This document shows, piece after piece, positions 17,721-26,599 of a stretch of 64,000 bases of DNA (the first letter of the stretch is position 1; the number at the start of each line of letters is the position of its first letter). The position numbers were made by a program, and so were the translations under genes. Under the pieces are notes generated by a model. That model searched no databases and was not told the DNA's origin. It saw only the letters and a list, made by a program, of their open reading frames with translations. The stretch is from SKLM01 sp964514285 (GTDB taxonomy: Bacteria > Chloroflexota > Anaerolineae > B4-G1): positions 11,137-75,136 of the forward strand of contig CAZEQC010000009.1 in assembly GCA_964514285.1 (NCBI GenBank), given 5' to 3'.

Positions 17721-18728
17721 GGGTTGCTCTGAGCGGTCGTATGGGACGTCAAGGTGTCTGTAGGCGCGAGCCGTTGCCACTCGGCCGCGAGGCGTGCGGT
17801 CTAAGAACCCCAGACGGAGCAGGTACGGCTCAATGACGTCCATAATGGTATCCGATTCTTCACTCACGGCTGCAGCAATCGTGTCCAGTCCAACGGGGCC
17901 GCCCTCGAACTTGTCGATGATCGTGGTCAGCACCCTTCGATCGACGTCGTCCAAGCCTCGCCTGTCGACGTTCAACAGCTCGAGAGCCGCGCACGCTATC
18001 CTGGCGGTGATACGTCCCTGAGCTCGCACCTGAGCGTAGTCTCGTACCCGCTTGAGCAGCCGCAGGGCAACGCGTGGCGTCCCACGTCCTCGGCGCGCGA
18101 TCTCAGCTGCTCCTCCCTCATCGATCTCCACCTCCAGGACCCTGGCAGCGCGGCGGACAATGGCAGCCAGCGACTCCTGGTCGTAGAAGTCCACGCGGAA
18201 GGTAGCGCCGAAGCGCGAGCGCAAGGGGGCGGTGAGCAGGGCCAGACGGGTGGTGGCGCCCACGACGGTGAATCGGGGTAGGTTAAGCCGGATAGACCGC
18301 GCGCTGGGTCCTTTTCCAATCACGAAGTCGAGGGCGAAGTCCTCCATCGCTGGGTAGAGAATCTCCTCCACAGCGTGTCCCAGGCGGTGTACCTCGTCGA
18401 TGAAAAACACCTCCTTATGGCGGAGGTTGCTGAGGATGGCTGCGAGGTCGCCTGTCCGCTCGATGGCGGGACCCGAGGTGACGCGGATAGGTACATCCAT
18501 CTCGTTGGCGATGATGTGGGAGAGTGTCGTCTTGCCCAGGCCGGGCGGTCCATAGAGCAGCACATGGTCAATCGCCTCGTCTCGCTTCTTGGCCGCCTCG
18601 ATGAGGATGGAGAGATTGGCGCGAACGTGATCCTGGCCAATGAGATCATCCAGACGCTGGGGTCGCAGAGCTTGGTCCAGTACGACTTCCTCTTCTTCAG
18701 GTTCTGGCGAGATTATTCGTTCATCCAT
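17709..18728 (-). CDS. ruvB: Holliday junction branch migration helicase RuvB
   Basis: The ATPase motor of the RuvABC recombination complex. The 339-residue protein has Walker A GPPGLGKT, Walker B FIDEVHRLG, the arginine-finger region TTRLALLTAPLRSRFG and a C-terminal winged helix (LRLGFLDRTPRGRVATARAYRHL). The ATG at 18728 gives the usual length; TATAAT ends ten bases before it and no Shine-Dalgarno is visible, so the message may be nearly leaderless. The promoter region is shared divergently with upp. ruvA and ruvC are not in the window. Confidence 0.96.
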   Translation of the reverse strand: MDERIISPEPEEEEVVLDQALRPQRLDDLIGQDHVRANLSILIEAAKKRDEAIDHVLLYGPPGLGKTTLSHIIANEMDVPIRVTSGPAIERTGDLAAILSNLRHKEVFFIDEVHRLGHAVEEILYPAMEDFALDFVIGKGPSARSIRLNLPRFTVVGATTRLALLTAPLRSRFGATFRVDFYDQESLAAIVRRAARVLEVEIDEGGAAEIARRGRGTPRVALRLLKRVRDYAQVRAQGRITARIACAALELLNVDRRGLDDVDRRVLTTIIDKFEGGPVGLDTIAAAVSEESDTIMDVIEPYLLRLGFLDRTPRGRVATARAYRHLDVPYDRSEQPSLL

Positions 18729-18774
18729 ACTGACGCATATTATACTTGGAACGAGTGGAGAGGGAAAGCGTCTT

Positions 18775-18803
18775 TTGACAAGCAAGGGCTTAGCCAGTAC
18801 AAT
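18775..18803 (+). promoter_or_regulatory. upp promoter
   Basis: TTGACA (18775-18780) and TACAAT (18798-18803) lie 17 bases apart. Transcription would start near 18810, just ahead of the AAGGAGGTG ribosome site at 18819. Confidence 0.75.
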
Positions 18804-18834
18804 CGGGACTCGACACTCAAGGAGGTGCACACTG

Positions 18835-19482
18835 ATGGAGGACTTCGCTACGATGCCCCAGGTAAATGTCTCGTCCCATCCGCTGGTCAAGCATAAGATG
18901 GCCTTGCTTCGAGATCAGCGCACGGATCCCAAGAAGTTCCGCGAGCTTCTGGGAGAGCTATCAATTCTACTTGCTTACGAGGCGACGGAAGATCTGGCGA
19001 CAGAACCTGTGTCAGTTACTACTCCGTTGGGCCAGTCGGAAGAGCGTCGGCTCCGAGAACACGTAGGCCTTGTCCCGATTCTGCGAGCTGGACTGGGTAT
19101 GGTGGAGGGAATCTGGAATATGATGCCCAATGCCGAAGTCTGGCATATCGGACTCCGTCGAGACGAGCGGACGCTGGAACCGATCGAGTACTATGCACGC
19201 TTGCCGGTGAGACCGACGGTGGATCTGTGCTTGATTCTCGATCCGATGCTTGCCACCGGGGGATCCGCCGTAGCGGCTGTGGACACCCTCAAGGCGTGGG
19301 GTGCCGAACGGATCACCTTTGTCGGTGTCATCGCTTCGACCGAGGGCATACGGAACCTGTCCGAGGCCCATCCTGACGTTCCTCTCTATCTCGCCGCTGT
19401 CGATGAGCGACTCAACGATGCTGGTTTGATCGTTCCTGGCCTGGGGGATGCGGGGGATCGACTGTTCGGTACCGCCTAGGTC
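18835..19482 (+). CDS. upp: Uracil phosphoribosyltransferase
   Basis: Salvages uracil to UMP using PRPP. The protein is about 214 residues. The PRPP loop LILDPMLATGGSA is intact, as are the VPILRAGLGMVEG loop and the C-terminal GDAGDRLFGT that binds the uracil. The ATG at 18835 follows AAGGAGGTG with good spacing and gives the usual length. It begins a two-gene unit with the WecA/MraY-like transferase, whose ATG lies a few bases after this stop. Confidence 0.96.
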
Positions 19483-19486
19483 TGGC

Positions 19487-20530
19487 ATGTATCTGCGCCA
19501 ATACGTTCTGGTCTTCGGCGTGTCGTTCGGTGTAGCGGTCCTGGTCACGCCTCTCGTCGGGCACCTTGGAAGGAAGCTCAATGTCGTCGACCGGCCTGGT
19601 GGTCGCCGCCGTCATAGGGGAACCGTCCCCCGTCTTGGCGGCTTGGCTGTCTTTGTCGCCTTCGCTGCGGCGGTTGGTGTGGCTGCCTGGCGGGGAGACT
19701 TGACGACAGACTATGGGTCAGGTGACACCCTGCGATTGAACGGATTGCTGATCGGAGGGGGGCTTGCTTTGCTCTTTGGTTTCCTTGATGATCTCTTGGA
19801 ACTGCCGTCAGGGCCCCAATTCGCATTTCAGTTTATTCTGTCGCTGATCGCGCTTGCCACCCTCCTTTGGCTCGAGCGCTTCACCGTGCCTTTTTTCGGT
19901 ACCGTCAGGCTGAATGAGTATCCTTGGGGGCCGGTGGCTTACATTCCGTTGACGATCTTCTGGGTGATGGGGATGGTCAACACGGTTAACTGGTTGGATG
20001 GGCTGGACGGGCTTGCTGCCGGGGTGGGGGCGATTTTGTGTCTGGTGCTGGCGGTTCATATGCGCTATCTCGCCGATCAGCCCCAGCCGACCGTGGCGCT
20101 GCTTCCACTGGCTCTGGTGGGTGCACTGGTCGGTTTTCTGCCCTACAACGTGGCACCAGCACGGACCTTCTTGGGAAGCACCGGTACTTTCTTTGTGGGG
20201 TATGCGCTAGCGGCCTTAGGGCTCATCGCCGGTGGTCGGACCGCCACGGTGCTGATGGTGATGGGGTTGCCCATTGTCGATGTTGCCTGGCAGATCTTTG
20301 ATCGCCTGCGTCGCCGTCGCTCTCCTGTCCAGGGCGATCGAGGACATCTTCATTATCGCTTGCGCGATCTGGGCCTCTCGAAACGCCTCATTGTTCTTCT
20401 CTATTGGAGCTTCTGCGGGCTATTTGGTCTCCTGGCTCTAGTGGCTGCACCGTGGCAGAAGCTAATCGCGTTGGTGAGCCTCAGCTTGATCGTGATCCTG
20501 GCGCTCGTCTTCCTCTCCCGCGACACCTAG
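19487..20530 (+). CDS. MraY/WecA family glycosyl-1-phosphate transferase
   Basis: Transfers a sugar-1-phosphate from a UDP-sugar to undecaprenyl phosphate. The 347-residue membrane protein has about ten helices. It carries the DD motif in FGFLDDLLEL, the NTVNWLDGLDGLAAG motif and the cytosolic GDRGHLHYRL loop typical of WecA/TagO/Rgy-type enzymes rather than MraY. The linkage with upp is common in Chloroflexota-like genomes as I recall; the product would start a cell-surface glycan. No strong ribosome site is seen, so it is likely translated with upp. Confidence 0.9.
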   Translation: MYLRQYVLVFGVSFGVAVLVTPLVGHLGRKLNVVDRPGGRRRHRGTVPRLGGLAVFVAFAAAVGVAAWRGDLTTDYGSGDTLRLNGLLIGGGLALLFGFLDDLLELPSGPQFAFQFILSLIALATLLWLERFTVPFFGTVRLNEYPWGPVAYIPLTIFWVMGMVNTVNWLDGLDGLAAGVGAILCLVLAVHMRYLADQPQPTVALLPLALVGALVGFLPYNVAPARTFLGSTGTFFVGYALAALGLIAGGRTATVLMVMGLPIVDVAWQIFDRLRRRRSPVQGDRGHLHYRLRDLGLSKRLIVLLYWSFCGLFGLLALVAAPWQKLIALVSLSLIVILALVFLSRDT

Positions 20531-20577
20531 GCCTTCAGAAAACGTACCTATTCACCTTGTGGCTCTCATGCTCTAGC

Positions 20578-20638
20578 CGGATTAGGCGGCCTTCCGCCCG
20601 TGATCCGGCGATTTCGCGCCCAAGACCGCGGATCACGG
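20578..20638. repeat. Overlapping hairpins between convergent genes
   Basis: CCGGAT...ATCCGG encloses GGCGG-CCTT-CCGCC, and GTGATCCG overlaps the same arm and can pair with CGGATCAC further right. These mutually exclusive stems lie between the ends of the transferase and tryptophanase genes. There is no T-run on either strand; a bidirectional stop or structured spacer is possible. Confidence 0.4.
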
Positions 20639-20766
20639 CTCGTCTCGAGCCATCCGCTGGGAGCAGCAGGTGAACAGTTACAGAAAACGATAGGAGGCCG
20701 TCCGTCGGTACACGGCTTGGCGAGTCAGCACAACAAGAGCTGGGCCGTTTTCGGCGGACTAAGTGG

Positions 20767-22143
20767 CTAAGAGGGCTCAAATCGCGCTGTGAAGTGCCGG
20801 AGGAGCTCGGGCGCGTACGTGTAGCGCAGCCCTTCTATCTCCTCACGACGGTCGCGGAGCCGCTGGCAAGTCGCCACCACGTAGTCTAGATGAGCCTGGG
20901 TGTAGACACGGCGTGGAATCGCCAGCCGGACCAACTCGAGCTCCGGGTAGATCATTCTCCCGGTCTCGGGGTCCTCGTGAGCGAACATCACACTGCCGAT
21001 CTCCACACCTCGAATCCCGCCCTCAAGGTACAACGTACAGACCAGGGCCTGGCCGGGCAGCTCCTCTTGGGGTATGTGGGGCAGCAACCGCTTGGCGTCG
21101 AGATAGACCGCGTGTCCCCCGGGCGGTTCCAGAATGGGGATGTTCTCCTCCATCAACCGTTCAGCCAGGTATCTCGTATGTTCGATACGATAGGAGAGAT
21201 ACCGTTCGTCGAGACCCTCCCACAGGCCGCGGGCAACCGCCTCCAGGTCGCGCCCTGCCAGGCCGCCGTAAGTAGGGAATCCCTCACGGATGATCAGTTC
21301 CTGGCGCACTCGCTGGAAGAGTGCGTCGTCGTTCATAGCCAGGAAGCCGCCAATGTTCACCAGGGCGTCCTTCTTAGCCGACATCGTGCAACCGTCAGCG
21401 TAGGAGAACATCTCGCGGGCGATCTCCAGGACGGGGGTATCCTGATAGCCCGGTTCCCGCAGCTTAATGAAATAGGCGTTCTCGGCGTAGCGGCAGGCGT
21501 CCAGGAAGAAGGGGATCTCGTAGCGGTGTAGAACCCTGCTGGCCGCACGGATGTTTGCCATGGAGACTGGCTGGCCGCCTCCAGAGTTATTGGTGACCGT
21601 GAGCATGCCCAAGGGGATGTTCTCTGGTCCGGTCTGCTCAATGAAGCTCTCTAGCTTTTCGAGGTCGATGTTGCCCTTAAATGGAGCGTGGGCCGTAGGG
21701 TCGAGTCCCACATCGGCTATAAGGTCGACGGGATTGCCCTCTCGCGCGATGATGTTGGCCTGGGTAGTGTCGAAATGCATATTGCTCGGCACCGATGTGC
21801 CCGGTTCGACCAAGCAGCTGAACAAGACGGCCTCGGCAGCTCGTCCCTGGTGAGTAGGCACGAAATGAGGGAAGCCGGTGATCGAGACGATAGCCTTCTC
21901 CAGATTGAAGAAGTTGCGGCAACCAGCGTAGCTCTCATCACCGATCATCATGCCGGCCCATTGGTTATCCGACATAGCCGCCGTACCAGAATCGGTCAAC
22001 AGGTCGATGTAAACATCCTCAGCTCGTACAGCAAAGAGGTTATATCCTGCGTCTTCCAGGATCCTCTCTCTCTCCTGAGCACTGGGCTGATGGATCGGCT
22101 CAACGGTTTTGATCCTAAAGGGCTCGACGGGGTAGTTGGCCAT
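20767..22143 (-). CDS. tnaA: Tryptophanase (beta-eliminating PLP lyase)
   Basis: Splits L-tryptophan to indole, pyruvate and ammonia with PLP. The 458-residue protein aligns end to end with tryptophanase and tyrosine phenol-lyase (EPFRIKTVE opening, IDLLTDSGT, MSAKKDA PLP lysine at 257-258, LRHFTARF end). Two specificity sites favour tryptophanase: the segment FDTTQ has Asp125 where tyrosine phenol-lyase has Thr124, and GVEIGS has Ile382 where that enzyme has Arg381. The ATG at 22143 has GAGGAG six bases upstream. It is transcribed away from the fusA-like gene; no tnaB or tnaC is seen beside it. Confidence 0.85.
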   Translation of the reverse strand: MANYPVEPFRIKTVEPIHQPSAQERERILEDAGYNLFAVRAEDVYIDLLTDSGTAAMSDNQWAGMMIGDESYAGCRNFFNLEKAIVSITGFPHFVPTHQGRAAEAVLFSCLVEPGTSVPSNMHFDTTQANIIAREGNPVDLIADVGLDPTAHAPFKGNIDLEKLESFIEQTGPENIPLGMLTVTNNSGGGQPVSMANIRAASRVLHRYEIPFFLDACRYAENAYFIKLREPGYQDTPVLEIAREMFSYADGCTMSAKKDALVNIGGFLAMNDDALFQRVRQELIIREGFPTYGGLAGRDLEAVARGLWEGLDERYLSYRIEHTRYLAERLMEENIPILEPPGGHAVYLDAKRLLPHIPQEELPGQALVCTLYLEGGIRGVEIGSVMFAHEDPETGRMIYPELELVRLAIPRRVYTQAHLDYVVATCQRLRDRREEIEGLRYTYAPELLRHFTARFEPS

Positions 22144-22221
22144 AGGGCACTCCTCTGTCCGTGCTAGACGACAACGTGTCGCGAACGGTGATAGGGCAGA
22201 TAGCTACATATAGGGCATATA

Positions 22222-22231
22222 GTGTACACTG
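22222..22231. promoter_or_regulatory. Perfect 10-bp palindrome in the tnaA-fusA divergent region
   Basis: AGTGTACACT is a perfect palindrome about 80 bp before the tnaA start, close to where a tnaA promoter should lie. A regulator site is possible but not established. Confidence 0.3.
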
Positions 22232-22248
22232 TTTCTGGCGAAGAGCAA

Positions 22249-22277
22249 TTGACAGGTACGCCATTCTCGTTTAGAAT
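22249..22277 (+). promoter_or_regulatory. Promoter of the EF-G-like gene
   Basis: TTGACA (22249-22254) and TAGAAT (22272-22277) are 17 bases apart, giving a leader of about 140 nt before the ATG at 22427. Confidence 0.6.
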
Positions 22278-22426
22278 AAGGCATTGTCACAGTCTGCCTG
22301 GAGCCACGGGCTTATGTGATCTTGGTTCGTTGCGGGTTTCGTTTTGTGCAATGCACATTGCGTTTTGGGATGTAAGGGAGCCGCTCCGCTTCCCTTCCAT
22401 AAGAGTGAAAGGGAGTCACAGTCTCA

Positions 22427-24490
22427 ATGAAGGACTATCAGACCGAACAACTGCGGAATATTGTTCTGCTCGGCCACGGAAGTTCCGGCAAGACCTCTCT
22501 CGCAGAAGCGATGTTGTACACCAGTGGTGCTATCAACCGCATGGGAGAAGTTGAGGATGGTACCACCGTTGCTGACTACGATGACGAGGAAAGACGCCGG
22601 CACATCTCCCTAAACCTGGCCGTGGTCCCGGTTGAATGGAAGGGGCACAAGGTCAATGTGTTGGACACCCCCGGCTACACGGACTTTGTCGGGGAGGCCA
22701 AGAGCGCTGTGCGGGTAGCAGATGCGGCTGTGATCGTGGTCGACGCTGTCTCTGGCGTCGAGGTAGGTACCGAGCTCGTCTGGAGATTCGCCGATGAGCA
22801 GGATCTAGCTCGACTCGTTGTGATCAACAAGGTCAATCGAGAAAACGTCGATGTCGATCGTACGCTAGAGGCGCTGGAGGAGACATTTGGAGAGAACTTC
22901 GTCCTCACCCATCTTCCCATTGGCACAGCAGAGGAGTGTGCCGGGGTCGTTGACTTGGTGAATATGCGAGCCCTGATGGGCTCGGATGGGACGGTCGCCG
23001 ATATCCCTGCTGACATAGTTGATCAGGCGGAAGATGCTCGCGTGCAGCTGATTGAGGCCGCTGCAGAGGCTGATGACGAGCTGATTATGAAATACCTGGA
23101 GGGCGAAGATTTAACCGAGGACGAGATCCGTCGAGGTCTCAGGGTGGCAATCCTTCGGGGTACAGCTGTTCCCGTGATGGTCACTGCGGCAACAGAGAAC
23201 ATCGGCACGATGGGGATACTGGAGACGGTGGTCGACTACGCTCCCTCGCCCTTGGATCGCGAACCGGTTACGGCGGAAGGGCCCGACGGTGAAGAGGAAG
23301 TGGCGCCTGATAAGGCTGGCTCTCTGGCTGCTCTCGTCTTCAAGACCACGGCCGATCCCTACGTCGGCAAGCTCACCTATTTCCGTGTCTATAGAGGGGT
23401 GATGTCCTCTGATAGTCGCGTTCTCAACAGCCGGGCCGATGCAGAGGAGCGATTGGGGCAGCTTTATGTTATGCGTGGTCAGGAGCAGATCAGTGTGTCC
23501 CAGTTGCAGCCCGGTGACATAGGCGCGGTTGCCAAGCTATCTGATACGCTGACGGGCGATACGCTGTGCGATCAGGAGCATCCTGTGGTCCTCCCGGGTC
23601 CAGAGTTCCCATCACCGGTTTTCAGCGTAGCCGTCTCGCCGAAGAGCAAGTCCGATCAGGCTAAGCTTGGGCCTACGATGAGCCGCATCTGCGAGGAAGA
23701 TCCCACTCTGCGTTGGCGCCAGGAACCCAGCACGAAAGAGATGCTTCTCCAGGGGATGGGGGGCGCACACGTTGACATCGCTGTGCGCCGGATGTCAAAC
23801 CGATTCGACGTGCAGGTCGAGACGTCGACCCCGAAAGTGCCCTACCGAGAAACCATCACACGCATGAATGCTGATCAGTATCGTCACAAGAAGCAGACGG
23901 GGGGGGCTGGTCAGTTTGCCGAGGTCCACCTGCGAGTGGAGCCCCTACCTCGAGGTACTGGATTCGAGTATGACTGGGCGGTGACCGGTGGTGCTATCTC
24001 AACGAGCTTCCAAAGCTCTATTGAGAAGGGGATCAGACAAGTCTTGGACAAGGGCGCTATCGCGGGCTACCCGGTGGTTGACCTCAGGGCGGTCGTTTAC
24101 GATGGCAAGGAGCACCCGGTTGATTCCAAGGACATCGCTTTCCAGATCGCGGGTCGCGAGGTCTTCAAGAAGGTCGTGCAAGGTGCAGGCCCGACGCTCC
24201 TGGAACCGATCTACAAGGTCTCTGTCACGGTGCCGGAGGAGTACACCGGGGACATCATCGGCGACCTCAATACAAGGCGGGCGCAGGTACAGGGTATGGA
24301 TCAGCGCGCTGGCAAGACGATCATCAACGCGCTGGCACCTTTTGCGGAGATGCAGCGCTACGCCACGGACTTGCGAAGCCTGACCCAGGGGCGCGGCCTG
24401 TTCTCCATGGCGTTCGACCACTATGAACCGGTACCCTCTCATCTTCAGCAGGAGATCGTCGAGGCACATCGGCGAGATCAGGAGGAGTAG
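22427..24490 (+). CDS. Elongation factor G-like protein, FusA2 type
   Basis: A 687-residue translation-type GTPase with the EF-G domain order. Domain I has P-loop GHGSSGKTS (16-24) and DTPG (80-83). Domains II and III follow, then domain IV (PYRETITRM to about 600) and a domain V with EYTGDIIGDLNTRR. It resembles the EF-G-2 branch rather than the main EF-G, as the switch I region reads RRRHISLNLAVVPVEW. The usual NKxD guanine motif reads N134-K-V-N137, with Asn in place of Asp (codon AAT at 22835). Whether it acts in translocation, recycling or elsewhere is unknown. Confidence 0.9.
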   Translation: MKDYQTEQLRNIVLLGHGSSGKTSLAEAMLYTSGAINRMGEVEDGTTVADYDDEERRRHISLNLAVVPVEWKGHKVNVLDTPGYTDFVGEAKSAVRVADAAVIVVDAVSGVEVGTELVWRFADEQDLARLVVINKVNRENVDVDRTLEALEETFGENFVLTHLPIGTAEECAGVVDLVNMRALMGSDGTVADIPADIVDQAEDARVQLIEAAAEADDELIMKYLEGEDLTEDEIRRGLRVAILRGTAVPVMVTAATENIGTMGILETVVDYAPSPLDREPVTAEGPDGEEEVAPDKAGSLAALVFKTTADPYVGKLTYFRVYRGVMSSDSRVLNSRADAEERLGQLYVMRGQEQISVSQLQPGDIGAVAKLSDTLTGDTLCDQEHPVVLPGPEFPSPVFSVAVSPKSKSDQAKLGPTMSRICEEDPTLRWRQEPSTKEMLLQGMGGAHVDIAVRRMSNRFDVQVETSTPKVPYRETITRMNADQYRHKKQTGGAGQFAEVHLRVEPLPRGTGFEYDWAVTGGAISTSFQSSIEKGIRQVLDKGAIAGYPVVDLRAVVYDGKEHPVDSKDIAFQIAGREVFKKVVQGAGPTLLEPIYKVSVTVPEEYTGDIIGDLNTRRAQVQGMDQRAGKTIINALAPFAEMQRYATDLRSLTQGRGLFSMAFDHYEPVPSHLQQEIVEAHRRDQEE

Positions 24491-24558
24491 GGACTCGGAT
24501 CGAGATTGCCAGGCGGGGAGCCCGCCTTCAGGGTCGATCTCGTCGTTCGAGTATCCTG

Positions 24559-24586
24559 TTCACGTTGGGTGCGTTCGATCTATACT
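24559..24586 (+). promoter_or_regulatory. Promoter before the VUT transporter leader
   Basis: TTCACG (24559-24564) and TATACT (24581-24586) are 16 bases apart. Transcription from about 24593 would run into the hairpin at 24613-24651 before reaching the ATG at 24667. Confidence 0.5.
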
Positions 24587-24612
24587 TGAGAAGCTCGTAA
24601 GAGAGCGAACGG

Positions 24613-24651
24613 GACTCGCTCCGAGGTAGAAAAGGAGCGAGTCTTTGTTTT
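24613..24651 (+). terminator. Strong terminator or attenuator before the VUT gene
   Basis: GACTCGCTCC pairs perfectly with GGAGCGAGTC (10 bp, 11-nt loop), followed by TTTGTTTT. It lies 16 bp before the VUT gene start. GAGCG at 24603-24607 could instead pair with CGCTC at 24617-24621, the 5' arm of the terminator, forming an alternative structure. It may simply end the EF-G-like transcript. Confidence 0.75.
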
Positions 24652-24666
24652 CCCCGATCGTCATCG

Positions 24667-25344
24667 ATGCTAGAGATACCGCCATCCGATTGTCAGTCTC
24701 CGGGGCGTGCCAGTCGCCTGTCCACACTCTCGATCGCGGGCGTCTGGGTCGTCGCCGCCTACGTGGCTGCACAGATGATGGCTGATGTGCTCAGTCTCAA
24801 GATCGCCTGGGTGGCTGGCTTCAGCGTTGACGCTGGCACCTTCATTTATCCGTTCACGTTCACGCTGCGTGACATGGTACACAAGCTGCTGGGACGGGTT
24901 GCTGCTCGCGCCGTCATCCTGGCTGCTGGGGCCATCAATCTAGTGATGGCCCTGTTGTTCAGCTTCGCGGCTTGGCTCCCTCCCGACCCTAGCTGGCCGC
25001 TCCAGGACGAGTTCGCAGCTGTGCTCACGCCGGTGTGGCGGATCGTCACTGCTTCTATCGCTGCTGAGCTTGTCAGTGAGTTCACAGATACAGAGATCTA
25101 TCACTTGTGGGTCACCAAGGTCACGCGTCGTTTCCAATGGGCAAGAGTACTGATCAGTAACAGCTTCAGTGTGCCCCTAGATAGCCTGATCTTTAGCTGG
25201 GGGGCCTTCGGGGGACGGTATGCCAGCGCGACTGTATGGTCCATCTTCCTCTCCAACGTGATCTTGAAAGGCCTCGTGACCTTGGTCAGCCTGCCAGGGA
25301 TCTATCTGGTCCCAAGTACACGTGAACGTTCAGAGATGAGATGA
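24667..25344 (+). CDS. VUT/YhhQ family queuosine-precursor transporter (putative)
   Basis: The 225-residue membrane protein has about six helices. The family block FIYPFTFTLRDMVHKLLG is present, followed by the paired signature SIAAELVSEFTDTEIY and VLISNSFSVPLDSLIF. YhhQ in E. coli imports preQ0/preQ1. A queuosine function fits the presence of queG in the same window (39597). No Shine-Dalgarno is seen at the ATG at 24667, and a terminator hairpin sits just ahead of it, so control at the leader is plausible. Confidence 0.85.
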   Translation: MLEIPPSDCQSPGRASRLSTLSIAGVWVVAAYVAAQMMADVLSLKIAWVAGFSVDAGTFIYPFTFTLRDMVHKLLGRVAARAVILAAGAINLVMALLFSFAAWLPPDPSWPLQDEFAAVLTPVWRIVTASIAAELVSEFTDTEIYHLWVTKVTRRFQWARVLISNSFSVPLDSLIFSWGAFGGRYASATVWSIFLSNVILKGLVTLVSLPGIYLVPSTRERSEMR

Positions 25345-25430
25345 ACGCTGTAGGTTGTTCATCTGATGGCACGCTTCTCTCCACGTCATAGGGGAGCGCT
25401 CGTTGGTACACGATGTGAGGTTTGCGACTG

Positions 25431-26375
25431 ATGTCTGATATCTCCAGCCATAATCGGTCTGATCCCTATGCTGTGCCCGAGGGCCACAAGTCTGGCTTCG
25501 TCGCTGTGATTGGCCGACCGAACGTTGGCAAGTCGACGCTGGTCAATCAATATGTGGGTGAGAAGGTCGCCATCGTCTCGTCCAAGCCCCAGACAACGCG
25601 AAGTCGCATTCTGGGTATTCTGACTCGAGAGACGTTTCAGGTAATTTTCGTCGATACGCCTGGTATTCATCGGCCCTTCCACAAGCTGGGGAAGATCATG
25701 GTCAGCACGGCGACAGACGTCATCCCGGACGCCGACGTGGTGCTGTTCATGGTTGACGCCTCTATGAGGCCTGACAAAGAGGACCGGATGATTGCGGACA
25801 TCCTCGAAAAGCAGACGGGTGCGCCGGTCATCTTGGTGCTCAATAAGATGGATCTTCTGCTGCCCGAGAAGGTTGAAGCTCACACCGAGGCCTACTGGGA
25901 GATGGCTCCTTTTCACGACGAGTGGATGATGACGACGGCGACTGAGGGGACGAACCTCGATGCTTTGCTCGAGCGAATCGTCGATGCGTTGCCCGAGGGA
26001 CCCCGATACTACCCGCGGGAATACTTCACCGATCAGACCGAGCGCGAGATCGTTGCCGAGCTCATCAGGGAGCAGGTGCTACGCAATACCTACCATGAGG
26101 TTCCCCATTCTGTCGCTGTCGTCGTGGAGGAATTCAAGGAGCGAGAGGAGGGAGTGGTCTACATCGCAGCCAATGTCTTTGTGGAGAAAGAGTCTCAGAA
26201 GGGAATCATCATCGGGCGTGGGGGACGTATGATCCGCAAGATTGGCTCCGATGCACGAGGGGCTGTGGAGCGTTTGGTGGGTGGCAAGGTTTATCTCGAC
26301 CTATGGGTGAAGGTTCGGGAGGGTTGGCGGGAGAACGAAAGGGAGCTGCGTCGTCTTGGGTTCGAACGCTCTTGA
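25431..26375 (+). CDS. era: GTPase Era
   Basis: A ribosome-assembly GTPase that binds the 3' end of 16S rRNA. Of 314 residues, the G motifs are intact: GRPNVGKST, TTRSR, DTPG and NKMD. The C-terminal KH domain has the GRGGRMIRKIG loop. ATG at 25431 is used; a TTG nine bases earlier is possible, but GTGAGG is better placed for the ATG. The usual 3' end FERS gives the family length. Confidence 0.96.
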   Translation: MSDISSHNRSDPYAVPEGHKSGFVAVIGRPNVGKSTLVNQYVGEKVAIVSSKPQTTRSRILGILTRETFQVIFVDTPGIHRPFHKLGKIMVSTATDVIPDADVVLFMVDASMRPDKEDRMIADILEKQTGAPVILVLNKMDLLLPEKVEAHTEAYWEMAPFHDEWMMTTATEGTNLDALLERIVDALPEGPRYYPREYFTDQTEREIVAELIREQVLRNTYHEVPHSVAVVVEEFKEREEGVVYIAANVFVEKESQKGIIIGRGGRMIRKIGSDARGAVERLVGGKVYLDLWVKVREGWRENERELRRLGFERS

Positions 26376-26523
26376 GGTCCACTCTGGTCTGTCATACACT
26401 TCGACTGATCCAGAGCACTGAAGGTGCTGATTCTGTGACCATGCGTCTTCCATTGAGTCGGTTCATGGATAATGAACAGGTTGTCCTGGATCACCAGATC
26501 TGCAAACCATGCTGCACAAAGGC

Positions 26524-26552
26524 TTGAACTCTAGGCTGGAATGTGGTATAGT
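26524..26552 (+). promoter_or_regulatory. Promoter of the surface-protein pair
   Basis: TTGAAC (26524-26529) and TATAGT (26547-26552) are 17 bases apart, about 50 bp before the ATG at 26600, which is preceded by GAGGAGGG. Confidence 0.6.
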
Positions 26553-26599
26553 AGCTTCATCCTACCGGTAGAGAGCGTGGGCTGAGGAGGGATGCGTCA

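Noticed and set aside
20535..20780. An 81-codon minus-strand gene between the transferase and tryptophanase genes
   Set aside because: It overlaps strong hairpins and the tnaA 3' end, and shows no ribosome site or recognisable family; weak evidence only.
20767..22143. Naming the PLP lyase tyrosine phenol-lyase
   Set aside because: The two substrate-deciding positions carry Asp and Ile, as in tryptophanase.
24593..24651. preQ1 class I riboswitch before the VUT gene
   Set aside because: The short aptamer consensus with its A-rich tail is not present in the leader.
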